From Novosphingobium sp. 32-60-15 (lineage in GTDB: Bacteria; Pseudomonadota; Alphaproteobacteria; Sphingomonadales; Sphingomonadaceae), in NCBI RefSeq assembly GCF_002280675.1, contig NZ_NCEN01000014.1, positions 1 to 64,000 on the forward strand: a DNA stretch of 64,000 nt, given 5' to 3'. The notes under the pieces were generated by a model, which saw only the letters and a program-made list of their open reading frames with translations, was not told the DNA's origin and searched no databases. Shown piece by piece: positions 25,927 to 36,100 of this stretch. Within the stretch, counting starts at the first letter, position 1, and each line of letters opens with the position of its first letter. The position numbers were made by a program, and so were the translations under genes.

Positions 25927-26589
25927 ATGAGCGACGACGCTGACAAGCTCGCCAATTACAAGAAAGCCTATGATCGCCGCGTCGGCTTCGGCAGTCGGCC
26001 CGCCCTGATCCTGATCGATTTCTGCATGGGCTATTTCGATGAATCCTGCGATCTTTACGCAGGCGTGGAAGATGCCCTCGCCTCGGCCCTGCGCGTCCGC
26101 GCCGCCGCGCGCGCCGCTGGCGTTCCGGTCATCCTCACCAATGTGGTCTATCACCCCAGCGCCATCAACGGCGGCCGCTTCTTTGAAAAAGCCGCCCCGC
26201 TCAAAAACTTCCTTGAAGGCAGCCCGATGGGCGCGTGGGGTCCGGGCCTTGAACCCTTCGCCGATGAACTCGTCGTTTCGAAGCAATACCCCAGCGCCTT
26301 CTTCGGCACCTCGCTCGCCTCAACCCTCACCGCAATGGGCGTGGATTCCGTCCTGCTCACCGGTCTCACCACCTCGGGCTGCGTCCGCGCCAGTTGCGTC
26401 GATGCAATGAGCCACGGCTTCCGCAGCGCCGTCATCGCCGATGCCTGCGGCGACCGCCACCCCGCGCCTCACGAAGCCAACCTGTTCGACATGAACGCCA
26501 AATACGCCGACGTGGTAAGCGAAGATGAAGCCGTCGCCTTTTTTGGCGGACTGGGGGGTAATTCGCTGAACTGCGCGACGCCCCGCTAA
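25927..26589 (+). CDS. Isochorismatase-family cysteine hydrolase (N-carbamoylsarcosine amidase-like)
   Basis: The 220-residue protein has the isochorismatase fold with a catalytic triad visible as Asp31 (LILIDFCMGYF), Lys119 (VVSKQYPSAFFGT) and Cys152 (LTTSGCVRASCVDAMSHGF). The cis-peptide region SGCVRAS and the AVIADACGDR strand are typical. Members hydrolyse C-N bonds in N-carbamoylsarcosine, nicotinamide, maleamate or biuret, or the vinyl ether of isochorismate; this sequence is nearest to the N-carbamoylsarcosine-like group, but that is not a substrate assignment. It has no operon partner. Confidence 0.82.
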   Translation: MSDDADKLANYKKAYDRRVGFGSRPALILIDFCMGYFDESCDLYAGVEDALASALRVRAAARAAGVPVILTNVVYHPSAINGGRFFEKAAPLKNFLEGSPMGAWGPGLEPFADELVVSKQYPSAFFGTSLASTLTAMGVDSVLLTGLTTSGCVRASCVDAMSHGFRSAVIADACGDRHPAPHEANLFDMNAKYADVVSEDEAVAFFGGLGGNSLNCATPR

Positions 26590-26777
26590 AGGCAATGGCT
26601 TTCCCATAAACGGTCCGGTGGGTGTCAAAAAGCTTGAGTTTGAAGGCTAACCGTAGTTAGAGAATCCCGCGATATATTGATGTTACAAGCCTAACGCGCG
26701 TTCAGGAATATGTGCGGATACGTTCCGCCACCATGACTGAAGCCAACGGTTAAACACTTAAAAATTCGCAGATCTTT

Positions 26778-28244
26778 TTAATCCGCCCGTGCACCAGTTC
26801 GGCGAGCACGGATCGCTTGGACAATAATCTCACCTTCAAGCCAAATTGGGTGTTTACCAACCTTTAAGGCTAAAAACCAGGATGCGCCCGTAGTGGCGAC
26901 GGCCAGTGCGAGGGTGCCAATTGCCGAAAGGCCCGCGAATTGGCCAAAGACGGCTGTAACTCCTGCAGCAGCTAGGGCCACGAAAGTGGCTGCCAAACTG
27001 CTACGAAGCCGATGCACATAGTGCCGAATGGACATCCCGGTAACATGACGGATCGCCAGCATCGATATTACCATATTGCCGAAGATCGTGAACGTGAGTG
27101 CAGTTGTCGCGATGGGCAAGCCACCTGCGGCAAACAAGGCCAGTAATGTAATTCTGGTCATGACCATGCCAGTTCGGATCTTAACCAGAAGGTCGATCAT
27201 TCCCGCCGCAATCAGAAGACTACTGGTTGGCGAGGTGAGCGGCCAGATTGTGAAGCCGATGCACAAGATTCGCATCGGCAAAATCGCATCACCCCACTGG
27301 TCTCCGAATAACAGTGGAACGATCGTGCCGGCATAAATAGCGATGAAGCCAAAGAACGGGGCAGAAACTGCTAGCAGAATGCTGCTGCTAGTGATGTAAA
27401 CCTGCGAGCTGTCCCCACTTTCGCGATTAGTCGAGGCGATGCGTGCAACAATTACCGGATCAACCGCTCGCGCAATAACCTGGCTATAAATCTGCGTTAC
27501 AATGCTGGCGCGACTGTACATTGCTGCCGAGCTAAGCCCCGCCAAACGGCCTATCAGGATCTGCGGGCAAGCATTGTAAATCTGGTCCAGAATATTGAGC
27601 GCAAACATCTTTGCGCTAAAATTCGTCAAGCGGCGCATACCCGACAGGCTTGGACGGTATAAGATGAATTCACGGCCTAGAAGCGCATGAAATATAACCG
27701 ACACCACGGCCGCGACCGTGCCCGACAAAGCGAGCGCATAGAAACTGTAATCCAGCAGTATCAAGGCAATGGCTGCCCCCGACTGAACGATGATCGTTAT
27801 GGCATTCGCAGCGCTGATTACGGCAAACCGCTCATGCCGTGCGAACATGCTTGATACTGGACTGCTTAGCGCATTTATCAGGACGGTAAGCGCAAAAATA
27901 TACAACAGATCTGCCATCTGCGGGACGGCATACCATTCGGCAATTGGCACTGCCAAACCAACTAGCAGGAACGCTACCGCCGTAGCTGCCATGAGCGAAA
28001 GCCCAAATGCAGCGCGACGATCACTGAGATCCAGATCCTTTGAATACAGGACGAACTCACTGCTCCCAACATTTTGCAGTGTCTGGATAACTGTAGCAAG
28101 AGCAAGTGAGACCGCATAAATGCCGAGCTCGTCAGGTTTCAGCAGGCGCGCCACAATAAGTGACGTGCCGAACATCGTGAGTGCGCTAATCCATTGTCCG
28201 GCAAAGGATTTATACAGGCTCCCACGGAGTGATGCTTGCGTCAT
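26778..28244 (-). CDS. Polysaccharide flippase (Wzx-type, MOP superfamily)
   Basis: The 488-residue membrane protein has 12-14 predicted helices and starts GSLYKSFAGQWISALTMFGTSLIVARLLKPDELGIYAVSLALATVIQTLQNVGSSEFVLYS, the standard opening of Wzx/oligosaccharide-lipid flippases. It would move undecaprenyl-linked repeat units across the inner membrane. It is on the same strand as a pyruvyl transferase and two glycosyltransferases upstream, consistent with an exopolysaccharide cluster. No polymerase (Wzy) or chain-length protein (Wzc) lies in the window, so the cluster is incomplete or the remaining genes are elsewhere. Confidence 0.87.
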   Translation of the reverse strand: MTQASLRGSLYKSFAGQWISALTMFGTSLIVARLLKPDELGIYAVSLALATVIQTLQNVGSSEFVLYSKDLDLSDRRAAFGLSLMAATAVAFLLVGLAVPIAEWYAVPQMADLLYIFALTVLINALSSPVSSMFARHERFAVISAANAITIIVQSGAAIALILLDYSFYALALSGTVAAVVSVIFHALLGREFILYRPSLSGMRRLTNFSAKMFALNILDQIYNACPQILIGRLAGLSSAAMYSRASIVTQIYSQVIARAVDPVIVARIASTNRESGDSSQVYITSSSILLAVSAPFFGFIAIYAGTIVPLLFGDQWGDAILPMRILCIGFTIWPLTSPTSSLLIAAGMIDLLVKIRTGMVMTRITLLALFAAGGLPIATTALTFTIFGNMVISMLAIRHVTGMSIRHYVHRLRSSLAATFVALAAAGVTAVFGQFAGLSAIGTLALAVATTGASWFLALKVGKHPIWLEGEIIVQAIRARRTGARAD

Positions 28245-28294
28245 CGGCCCACTGATCCTGTTTCAAATTGATACAAACACTCCTGAGAAAAGCC

Positions 28295-29512
28295 TCAAGC
28301 GCTTGTGAAGTTACCTTCGGCCAAAGTCCGCACATTGGGGAGATTACTCTGAATGATCGCACGGATTTCGTCGCCATTTTCAAGCAGGGTCAATGTGCGT
28401 GCTGCCGCCTGATCGGGTCGGGTGCAGAAAGCTTGCGGATCAATGAGAAGATCGCAGTCTTGCAGCCCCAGCAGACGATACAAGCCTTCAAATTTTGCCT
28501 GATAAACCATTGAAAAAGCTGGCGTACCGGTTCCCATCGCCAGAATGGCAGGGTGCATCCTGCCGGTAACCAATAAATCAACCGACGCCATCACCGATTT
28601 GACGTCGCACGGTGTCGTCGCATTCAGCAGATGGATACTTTCGCGCTGCAGGTCTGATAAACCAGCCGCCGCACTTTTGGCTAGGACGTAATCTGACCGG
28701 TCCGTCCGCGTATCATGCGGTACAAGGACAACAGCCACATCTGCGTCCACTATTTTTGATAAGAAGGAAGTAGCCGCTGCAGTCAGTCCAGGATTGCTTT
28801 TCTCATGTAGATAATTGATATTGAACGCAATAACCCGTTGGCCCTTTGTTCGACGGTGTTTGATCCAAGCGAAGGTATTTTTCACGACTTCGGGTTCGGA
28901 AACTGGTTCCACGAGGAAGGCCAAGTCCGCGACGAGCCGGATTGGACGGTCCAACAACCGCTCCATCCGCTCATGAGACAAAGGCTCTCGAGCTGCGATC
29001 ACGATGTTTTGCGGCAAAGCGCGCAGTTCGTCTACCACTGTGGGGTTGGGCGTTTCGCTGAAACTTGAACCAAAGATCGTCGCTTCTCCACCACCGGCCA
29101 GAATCTCCTTTAAAACGGCCAGGCGCGTCAAAACGGGTTCAGGGTGGTACACTCCGTCAAGGATATCTGCGCCAATCAGATAACCGTGCCCGTAACGTGA
29201 AAGCCGCGGCAGACCTCGCGCTAAGCTTGTTCGCGATCCACGATCAAGAAATGCTTCCATGTCAACCGCCTCATCCGGCTGTTGGTCAATCGGCCACGGT
29301 GATGCAGTTAACAAATCTGTGCGAGTCATGCCGTGGCGACGCAGGCCCGCGATTGCAGATGTTATCATCGCGGCATCGCCCAAGCTTCCGGGGGAAGCTG
29401 GTGGAATAATAAGGGCACTGGCTGGATCGCGCAATTTTGCGTTCATTCCGGCAACAACCCGGCTTGCTCCCAGCAAGGTGCGGCTTGCCGCCCTTTTCCA
29501 ATTGCGTTGCAT
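28295..29512 (-). CDS. Polysaccharide pyruvyl transferase family protein
   Basis: The 405-residue protein has a WcaK/AmsJ-type pyruvyltransferase layout: the N-terminal SPGSLGDAAMITSAIAGLRRHGM motif, a middle NINYLHEKSNPGL segment and the C-terminal signature VTGRMHPAILAMGTGTPAFSMVYQAKFEGLYRLLGL. These enzymes transfer pyruvate from PEP to sugars, as 4,6-ketals, adding negative charge to exopolysaccharides such as gellan-type sphingans or succinoglycan. It is 50 nt upstream of the flippase in the same direction. The sugar acceptor is unknown. Confidence 0.83.
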   Translation of the reverse strand: MQRNWKRAASRTLLGASRVVAGMNAKLRDPASALIIPPASPGSLGDAAMITSAIAGLRRHGMTRTDLLTASPWPIDQQPDEAVDMEAFLDRGSRTSLARGLPRLSRYGHGYLIGADILDGVYHPEPVLTRLAVLKEILAGGGEATIFGSSFSETPNPTVVDELRALPQNIVIAAREPLSHERMERLLDRPIRLVADLAFLVEPVSEPEVVKNTFAWIKHRRTKGQRVIAFNINYLHEKSNPGLTAAATSFLSKIVDADVAVVLVPHDTRTDRSDYVLAKSAAAGLSDLQRESIHLLNATTPCDVKSVMASVDLLVTGRMHPAILAMGTGTPAFSMVYQAKFEGLYRLLGLQDCDLLIDPQAFCTRPDQAAARTLTLLENGDEIRAIIQSNLPNVRTLAEGNFTSA

Positions 29513-29569
29513 GTCTTCATAACTCCGATTTAAGCATTCAACGCCCAGGCGTTGGTTTTGTATGTAAAG

Positions 29570-30826
29570 TTACTTTTCTGCGACCATTGCAGTGATCCGC
29601 TTTTGCAGGTCTGCGTTTACCTGTTCGATCGAAAACAGTGACTTTGCATGCTGGCAAGCTGCCAGAGCCAACATCTTGCGCCTTGCTGGATTATTGGCCA
29701 GTTCAATAGCCGCAGTCGCGAACGTGGCTGGATCGTTCGCAATCTCGATATGCTTGCCTGCGGCCATATCCAAACCTTCGCATCCAAGCGTAGTCGAAAT
29801 GATTGCGCGTTGCATCGCGGCCGCTTCAATCACTTTGATGCGCGTGCCACTCCCCGAAAATAACGGCACAATCACGATGTTGGCTGCGGTATAAACTTCG
29901 GCAAGATCGGCCACATCGCCCAGCACGCGAATACCATTGACGCCGTCCAATGCGCTTATCGCTCGGGTTGGTCGATAGCCCGCCAACGTCAGTTCGGCAT
30001 GATCACCCAAAGATGCGCGAACGACTGGCCAAACCTTTTCGACAAACCAACCGACACCGTGCTCGTTTGGTGCATAACCGAACGCGCCGACGAACAAAAA
30101 TTGGGTCTTTGGGCCCAATTGCTCAGGCTCCACTGTTCCGAACCGGACAGCATTTGGGACGATCCGGGGGCGCACACCAGTGGATTTGAAAAATCTATCG
30201 GCGTCCAACGCCGAACACAATAAAGTTGCAGACCAACGTTGTGCGAGACGCCGCTCAGTTGATTTCAGTGCGAAAAGATCACGACGAAGCAATATGCGCC
30301 TCAACCGTGATGGTGTTGGCTCGCTCGGGTTGTTGCAAAACGTAATTGATTCAATGTCGTCAAGGTCGACAATCGTCGTCGGCGGTCGCGCGACGCTAGT
30401 GGGATAGACCGAATCGGCCCAAACCGCACTGGTCAACCGAAAAGCGAAAAGAAGGTCATACGGGCCGCCTAGTCGCTGCCGATAGTCGCGCGCCAACTGC
30501 TTATTTACACGATCATCAAATTCTGGTGCTCGGGTCAGTGCGCGCCACATTCTCAGCGGTCTTGAGTTCGTAGCATGATGCTTTTGGCGCAGAACTTCAG
30601 GGTGAGGAGCTTCGCCTCGTACGATTACTTTGCTTGCGCCGAGCGCTGAAAGCCCAGGAATCCTATCGGACCGGGACATGCCAATCCACTTCGGCAGAAC
30701 CAGGGTTACAGGACCAAGCGTTGCGAGCATCCCAAGATGCTGTGCAGCCCGACGCTCAACCCCCACTCCATTCGGATCAGGTAACTCACGACAAACCATG
30801 AGTGTACGAATGATTTGTTCCGTCAT
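29570..30826 (-). CDS. Glycosyltransferase, GT4-like (GT-B fold)
   Basis: The 418-residue protein starts MTEQIIRTLMVCRELPDPNGVGVERRAAQHLGML and has the C-terminal GT4 nucleotide-sugar region with FVGAFGYAPNEHGVGWFVEKVWPVV, VYTAANIVIVPLFSGSGTRIKVIEAAAMQRAIISTTLGCEGL. The last block contains the E-x7-E-like pattern of GT4 donors. Its ATG overlaps the stop of the upstream glycosyltransferase (TGATG), so the pair is translationally coupled; I chose this start over one 12 codons earlier. It would add one sugar to a lipid-linked repeat unit. Donor and acceptor are unknown. Confidence 0.85.
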   Translation of the reverse strand: MTEQIIRTLMVCRELPDPNGVGVERRAAQHLGMLATLGPVTLVLPKWIGMSRSDRIPGLSALGASKVIVRGEAPHPEVLRQKHHATNSRPLRMWRALTRAPEFDDRVNKQLARDYRQRLGGPYDLLFAFRLTSAVWADSVYPTSVARPPTTIVDLDDIESITFCNNPSEPTPSRLRRILLRRDLFALKSTERRLAQRWSATLLCSALDADRFFKSTGVRPRIVPNAVRFGTVEPEQLGPKTQFLFVGAFGYAPNEHGVGWFVEKVWPVVRASLGDHAELTLAGYRPTRAISALDGVNGIRVLGDVADLAEVYTAANIVIVPLFSGSGTRIKVIEAAAMQRAIISTTLGCEGLDMAAGKHIEIANDPATFATAAIELANNPARRKMLALAACQHAKSLFSIEQVNADLQKRITAMVAEK

Positions 30827-31950
30827 CAGGGGTGAGGTTGCGTTAACAAGACGCCTTGGCAAACACTTTCAAGCCTTGCCATTTGGTGGTCTAGATTGAT
30901 CTCATCGCGTTTTGAGTGATCGAGCGCTTTTTGGCAGGTTTTTGCATAGGCAACCGGATCGTCCAAAAGCGACGACAATGCCGCCACCCACTGGTCAGCG
31001 TCGGCGTCAGCAGATAGCACGATGCCTCCCGGCCCGATGGCTTCGGGAATACCGCCACGGTCAGAACCTATCACCGGAATACCGCTGAATTGAGCTTCTG
31101 TAGCGACGCGTCCCCACGCTTCTTCCCATACGCTTGGTACCGCCAAGACTTTGGTTTTGGCGTAAACGTCGCGCATGTCCGACGTTCGTTCGCTTATTGT
31201 CAGATTGGGTAGCGCTTGATCGGCATGGTGCAGCGCCGCTTCCTCTTCGGCGGTCAACGTCCAAGCCTTTACAAAGAGGAACTGCTGGCTCGGCATTTTC
31301 CTCACTATCTCAATCATTTTCGCGACGCCCTTTTTCCAATGTGGATTTATGAACGTTACGAAATTACCCCTTCGTTCAGTGATGTATCGATCCCTGATGA
31401 AGGATGGGACAATCACAGTCGATTGAATTCCATAGTCTGCAGCAGCACGTGCCGCTGTAAATTCCGAATTGGCGACGAATGCATCTGCAGAATGCGCTGT
31501 GATGCCCTCCAGATCGTCGTCTTCGACATTATGGAGATGTATCACGGTGGGGATGCCGTTATGGCGAAACGCATCTGCCATTCGGGCAGGAAAGCCCGAC
31601 TGCGCAATCACTACATCAGGCTTGGAGTATCGCACTATCGCATCAACCGCGGTCCACGGAAACCATGTGCGGATCACGGGATATCCCAGTTTGTGGTCAA
31701 CATGAAATGCTCGGCCAAGTTTTAGCGCGATCCTGGCCACAAAGCCTAAAAGTCCGCTTCCGGTCAGACCGGCGACGACGCTGACCTGATGCCCGCGCTG
31801 GAGCAGAGTCAGGGCAATCTCATGCATGTTGGACTGTGCACCGCCAGCAATTTGCGGAATGTAAGGATGCGCAGTCGCGAGGACGATTCTCATACTGTAC
31901 GGTAGCGCGGATGCATGAACTAATGGTAGGGGAAATTGTGGGTAGGTCAT
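30826..31950 (-). CDS. Glycosyltransferase family 4 protein
   Basis: This GT-B glycosyltransferase has RIVLATAHPYIPQIAGGAQSNMHEIALTLLQRGHQVSVVAGLTGSG in its N-terminal domain and a C-terminal VYAKTKVLAVPSVWEEAWGRVATEAQFSGIPVIGSDRGGIPEAIGPGGIVL block, where EAWGRVATEA is the GT4 E-x7-E motif. I placed the start at 31950 because AGGGGG precedes it; the ATG at 31893 (MRIVLATAHPY) is closer to the domain edge but lacks a ribosome site. It is divergent from the GT2 gene and coupled to the next glycosyltransferase. Confidence 0.85.
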   Translation of the reverse strand: MTYPQFPLPLVHASALPYSMRIVLATAHPYIPQIAGGAQSNMHEIALTLLQRGHQVSVVAGLTGSGLLGFVARIALKLGRAFHVDHKLGYPVIRTWFPWTAVDAIVRYSKPDVVIAQSGFPARMADAFRHNGIPTVIHLHNVEDDDLEGITAHSADAFVANSEFTAARAAADYGIQSTVIVPSFIRDRYITERRGNFVTFINPHWKKGVAKMIEIVRKMPSQQFLFVKAWTLTAEEEAALHHADQALPNLTISERTSDMRDVYAKTKVLAVPSVWEEAWGRVATEAQFSGIPVIGSDRGGIPEAIGPGGIVLSADADADQWVAALSSLLDDPVAYAKTCQKALDHSKRDEINLDHQMARLESVCQGVLLTQPHP

Positions 31951-31991
31951 TTTGCGCCCCCTAAATAGGCATGCAGAAAGCAGACAGAGCA

Positions 31992-32984
31992 ATGAAGATC
32001 ACCGTTGTGATCCCCTATTTCCAGCGGCAGTTGGGGCTATTGAGACGCGCCGTAGATTCGATCACTGCGCAAGCGTGTCTGCCCGAATGGTGTGTGGACA
32101 TCATCGTTGTTGATGACGGATCGCCATCGCCAGCGAAGGCTGAAACTTTCAGCAGCATCCCTGATAACATGAGCATCCGCATTGTTGAGCAGCAGAATGG
32201 TGGTGTGGGGTCTGCGCGCAACGCCGGTATCGTTGCCGCAGCGCCTGATACAACGTACCTTGCATTTTTAGATTCCGATGATGAGTGGGGTCCTTCCCAT
32301 TTGAAAAGTGCAGTCGAGCAATTAAATGCTGGTGCAGATTTTTATTTTGACAATAATATTATCGACGAAGGCTATGATGCATTCAGCCATTCTGCCTTTA
32401 TGAAAAAGACTTACGGCTCATTAGATTTGGAAAAACCTCTGGTTGGTATATTGGACGGCAAAGCGGGTTTTGATGCTATACTTCATGAATGCTTGCCACA
32501 TACATCACAAGTCGTATACAATTTCCAACGCCACAGCAGCGTCAGGTTTGAAACGCAAATGCGGCGTGCTGGTGAAGACCAGATTTTCTGGCTTACCCTT
32601 GCTAGCCGTTCAACACGCATTGCATACTCGACAGAGATTCATGGCCGCCGCGGCGTGGGTGTTTCGATTTATCGTGAATCACTAGCATGGGACTCTGAGA
32701 ACGGCCTCAGTAGGGTCGCGGACGAAATTTTGATGAGAACAACTATTAGGCATCATTTTTCATTAACAAGAGCACAAGTAAAGATTTTAAAAAATGACGC
32801 TCAACTGGTTTGTGACCACTTTGTTTTTCTGGCATTGCGCAATGCCCGCAAGCAGCCTCGCCAGTTAAAAGATGCTTTATTACGGCTAACGCGCCAAGGC
32901 CCTTCATTTTGGACTATGGTTCCGGTTTCTTTATTAAGGCTTCCAGCATACGTCCGAAAATTGCGGGCTGAGTTCAGGCAATAA
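31992..32984 (+). CDS. Glycosyltransferase family 2 protein
   Basis: The 330-residue GT-A protein begins MKITVVIPYFQRQLGLLRRAVDSITAQ and contains VDIIVVDDGSPSP and TTYLAFLDSDDEW, where DSDDEW supplies the metal-binding acidic motif. It lacks membrane helices. The codon use is visibly more AT-rich than in flanking genes (runs such as AAAAATGACG and TTTATTTTGACAATAATATTATC), hinting at recent acquisition. An ATG seven codons upstream, at 31971, is also possible. It is divergent from the GT4 pair and probably builds the same glycan. Confidence 0.84.
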   Translation: MKITVVIPYFQRQLGLLRRAVDSITAQACLPEWCVDIIVVDDGSPSPAKAETFSSIPDNMSIRIVEQQNGGVGSARNAGIVAAAPDTTYLAFLDSDDEWGPSHLKSAVEQLNAGADFYFDNNIIDEGYDAFSHSAFMKKTYGSLDLEKPLVGILDGKAGFDAILHECLPHTSQVVYNFQRHSSVRFETQMRRAGEDQIFWLTLASRSTRIAYSTEIHGRRGVGVSIYRESLAWDSENGLSRVADEILMRTTIRHHFSLTRAQVKILKNDAQLVCDHFVFLALRNARKQPRQLKDALLRLTRQGPSFWTMVPVSLLRLPAYVRKLRAEFRQ

Positions 32985-33103
32985 AAATTTGGATGCCAGG
33001 ATCATCTGTGGATCCCCGGCAAGACGCAACGGCAATTTGTAGAAGCAGAGCGGGTGGCCGCTTATGGGCCAATACACGCGCTAGTGATCCTGTTTACAGC
33101 ATA

Positions 33104-36100
33104 TCAAGCTGCCGTTAGAATTGGCGGCAGGTGCTCGTCGCCATAATGCAAGCCCGATCTAGCAGTAACGCTGCTTGAATGCGGCATAGCTTGCGCAATC
33201 GGGGATTGAAGGTTGTTCACATAGTTCCCGCTTCGCTGTTGAGCGCCCCATCGCACCTTCATACCGTGAAGCGCGGACGCAACTGCATGCACGACAACGG
33301 CATACAGAAGCTGGCGATACCCGAAACGCATCGCCAACATACGCAGAAGCGGCAGACGGCCTTCCCGGCCATCAATGTGGTAGGCCAAAGCACCGCAAGC
33401 GGATTCCACTGCGGAGAAAATCAACCAGAATGCCAGCATCCACATGAGATCCTGCGCCATAACACCCAACCCGTGGTTGATTGTCTGCAAGCCCGCATCG
33501 GCCAGACCCATCACAAGTGCCAGGTCAATCATGGGGGAGAGCAATCCGAGACCGATCTGGAAAAGCCATGCTTGCGGTAGCCCGAACCACGCAAGACCGC
33601 GAGGCTGCCCCCGGCCAATGACCGATGCATGCTTCCAGAGGCACTGTAGCGTACCGAAAGCCCAGCGATAGCGCTGGCGGAACAATGCGCGCACGGTTTC
33701 GGGGGCCTCGGTCCAGGCAATCGCATCGTTTTCGCAGGCTACGCGCCACCCCGCCCGCTGAACCGCGATGGTGAGGTCCTGATCCTCGGCCAGCGTGTCG
33801 GACGGATAGCCGCCAACCTCATCAAGCGCTGCACGGCGCCAAGCTCCTACGGCGCCGGGTACGACTGTCACTGCGCCCAAGGCTTCCAGCGCGCGCCGCT
33901 CCAGACTTTGCGCGGTAATGTATTCGATGGATTGCCATTTGGTGAGCCAGTTCACCCGGTTACCGATCTTGGCATTACCGGCCACGGCGCCAATCGCAGG
34001 GTCGGCAAACCATCGGGCAAGCTTGGCGATCGTGTCCGGCTCAAAGCGTGTATCGGCATCAAGAGCGACGATCACATCGCCCTTGGCAATGGCCAGCCCC
34101 TGATTCAGCGCGCGTGCCTTTCCTCCATTCTTGAGCGTGAGGAGTTGCACGCGGGGATCGAGGCCAAAGGCCTCCTGAACAACCGCGCTTGTGCGGTCGG
34201 ACGAGCCGTCGTCGATCACGATAATCTCGACGCGCATCCCTTGCGTGGCCAAAGCCCGGCGCACCGATGCCTCGATAACGCGCTCTTCGTTGAAGGCCGG
34301 GATAAGCACCGACACGAAGCGCGGCACGAGGTGTTCGGGCGCGGCTATCCGGTGCCGCCCTTGCGCAACACGGCGGGTCTGCCATGCGGCCAGTGCAGAA
34401 AGCAGCAGGACACGCATGATCCCCAGAGAAATTGCGGCAACGAACAGCCAGGTGATGGCCTTGCGCCCGACGCGCAAAACCTCGAAAAACAGGCCGCGAA
34501 TGCCTGAAGATGTTTCGTTATTGCGGGCAAGCAGCGGCATCGCCTCGTCGCGGGTCAGTCCGGCAAGCGTAGAGACAGGCACGAATTCATAGCCGCGCGC
34601 GCGCAATTCGCGGATGATGACCGGAAGTGCTGCCACAGTTGCGCTGCGATCGCCGCCGGAATCGTGCAACAGCACAATTCGGCGCGCATTGTTTGCAGTG
34701 CCAGCCTCAACCTGATCAATCGTGCGCGCCGCAATCGTTGCAGCATCAGTGGTTTCCCAGTCGAGCGGATCGACATTGAGCCCAACGGTAAGATAGCCCA
34801 ATTGCGCCGCGATTTGCGCGACCCGCAATTCAGCTGCCGTGTCGGGATCTGCGTCGCCCAGATATGGCGCTCGGAACAAGTGCATTGAATGACCGGTGTA
34901 ACTTTCGACCAGCCGCTGTGTGGCATTGATCTCCCGTTCAACCGCAGCATCGGATACCCGATCAAGATTGGCGTGCGTGGTCGAGTGATTTGCCAGTTCC
35001 GAACCTTGCGCCACGATTTGCTTCACCAACGCGGGCTGATCAAGCACATGCGCCCCCGTCACGAAGAAGGTTGCAGGCACGTCATGTTTGGCCAACACGT
35101 CAAGTATCTGCGGCGTCCAGCGCGGGTCTGGCCCGTCGTCAAAGCTTAGCGCGATCTGACGCGGTGCGTTGCCGCTGCGCTCGACAATATGGCCATGCGA
35201 AAGCTTGTCATAGCTGGCTGAGCGGATCAGGCCTTCAGCCCCGATCTGCATGGTACGTGAGCCGCCCTCAGCCGGGGCCCCCATGCGCAGAACCTCGCCC
35301 GTACCGCGAAGCTCGATCCCCTGTTCGGGGGGCAAGTGCTTCAGCGCGTTGACCGGAGGAAGGGCACCTGCTCGGGACGCTGAAAGTACAGACCAGAAGC
35401 CGGGGTCTTCACTGCCAAGCCGCCAAAGCGCAACACCTGCCGGGCGAACCTGACGCAGCACGAGCAGCTGGTTCCACGCGCTCAGCGCATCAAGCATCCA
35501 GACTTCGCGACGAATGCCCGCATCGACGTAGGCAAAGCCGGTGGTGCCGCTGGCGGGGTCAAAGATCGGGACAGTGGCGGCCTTTGCCGCGCGTGCCCAG
35601 GCTTGCTGGACGGTAATGGAATCAGCCAGCACCTGCCCGTCGGACCAATCGAACGCATAACTGCCGACAGCAACAATCGCGCGGTCGGCCCCGGTGCGCG
35701 CCACCGCGCTTTCGACAACCTTGGCAAACCAGGCCTGTGAAGCAATCGGACCGGGCGATCCTGTTTGCCAATGTTCGTCATAGGCCATCAGGACGACCCG
35801 GTCGGCAGCGCGGGCATAGGCGCGCAGATCCCAGGTTTCATCGGCAACCGGGGCTGCGAGCATGACCGTTGCCGCATTGCCGTTACGCGATGAAGGAAGG
35901 CGCGAACGTGCCTCGTTCAAAAGCGCGCGATAGTCTTCATGCGCCGACGCAGGCAGGTTTTCGATGTCGAAGAAAACCCCGGCCGCTTTGTGCCGGGTCA
36001 TGGCCAACGCCACCTTTTCGAGCAGGACACGGCGCTTTTGCGGACTGGCCAGCAGCCGCGCCATGTTTTCACCGTCCCAGCCGGTCTCGCTATCGTTCTG

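Noticed and set aside
33013..33032. GGATC-GATCC inverted repeat between GT2 and the fusion gene as terminator
   Set aside because: Only five pairs and no T run.
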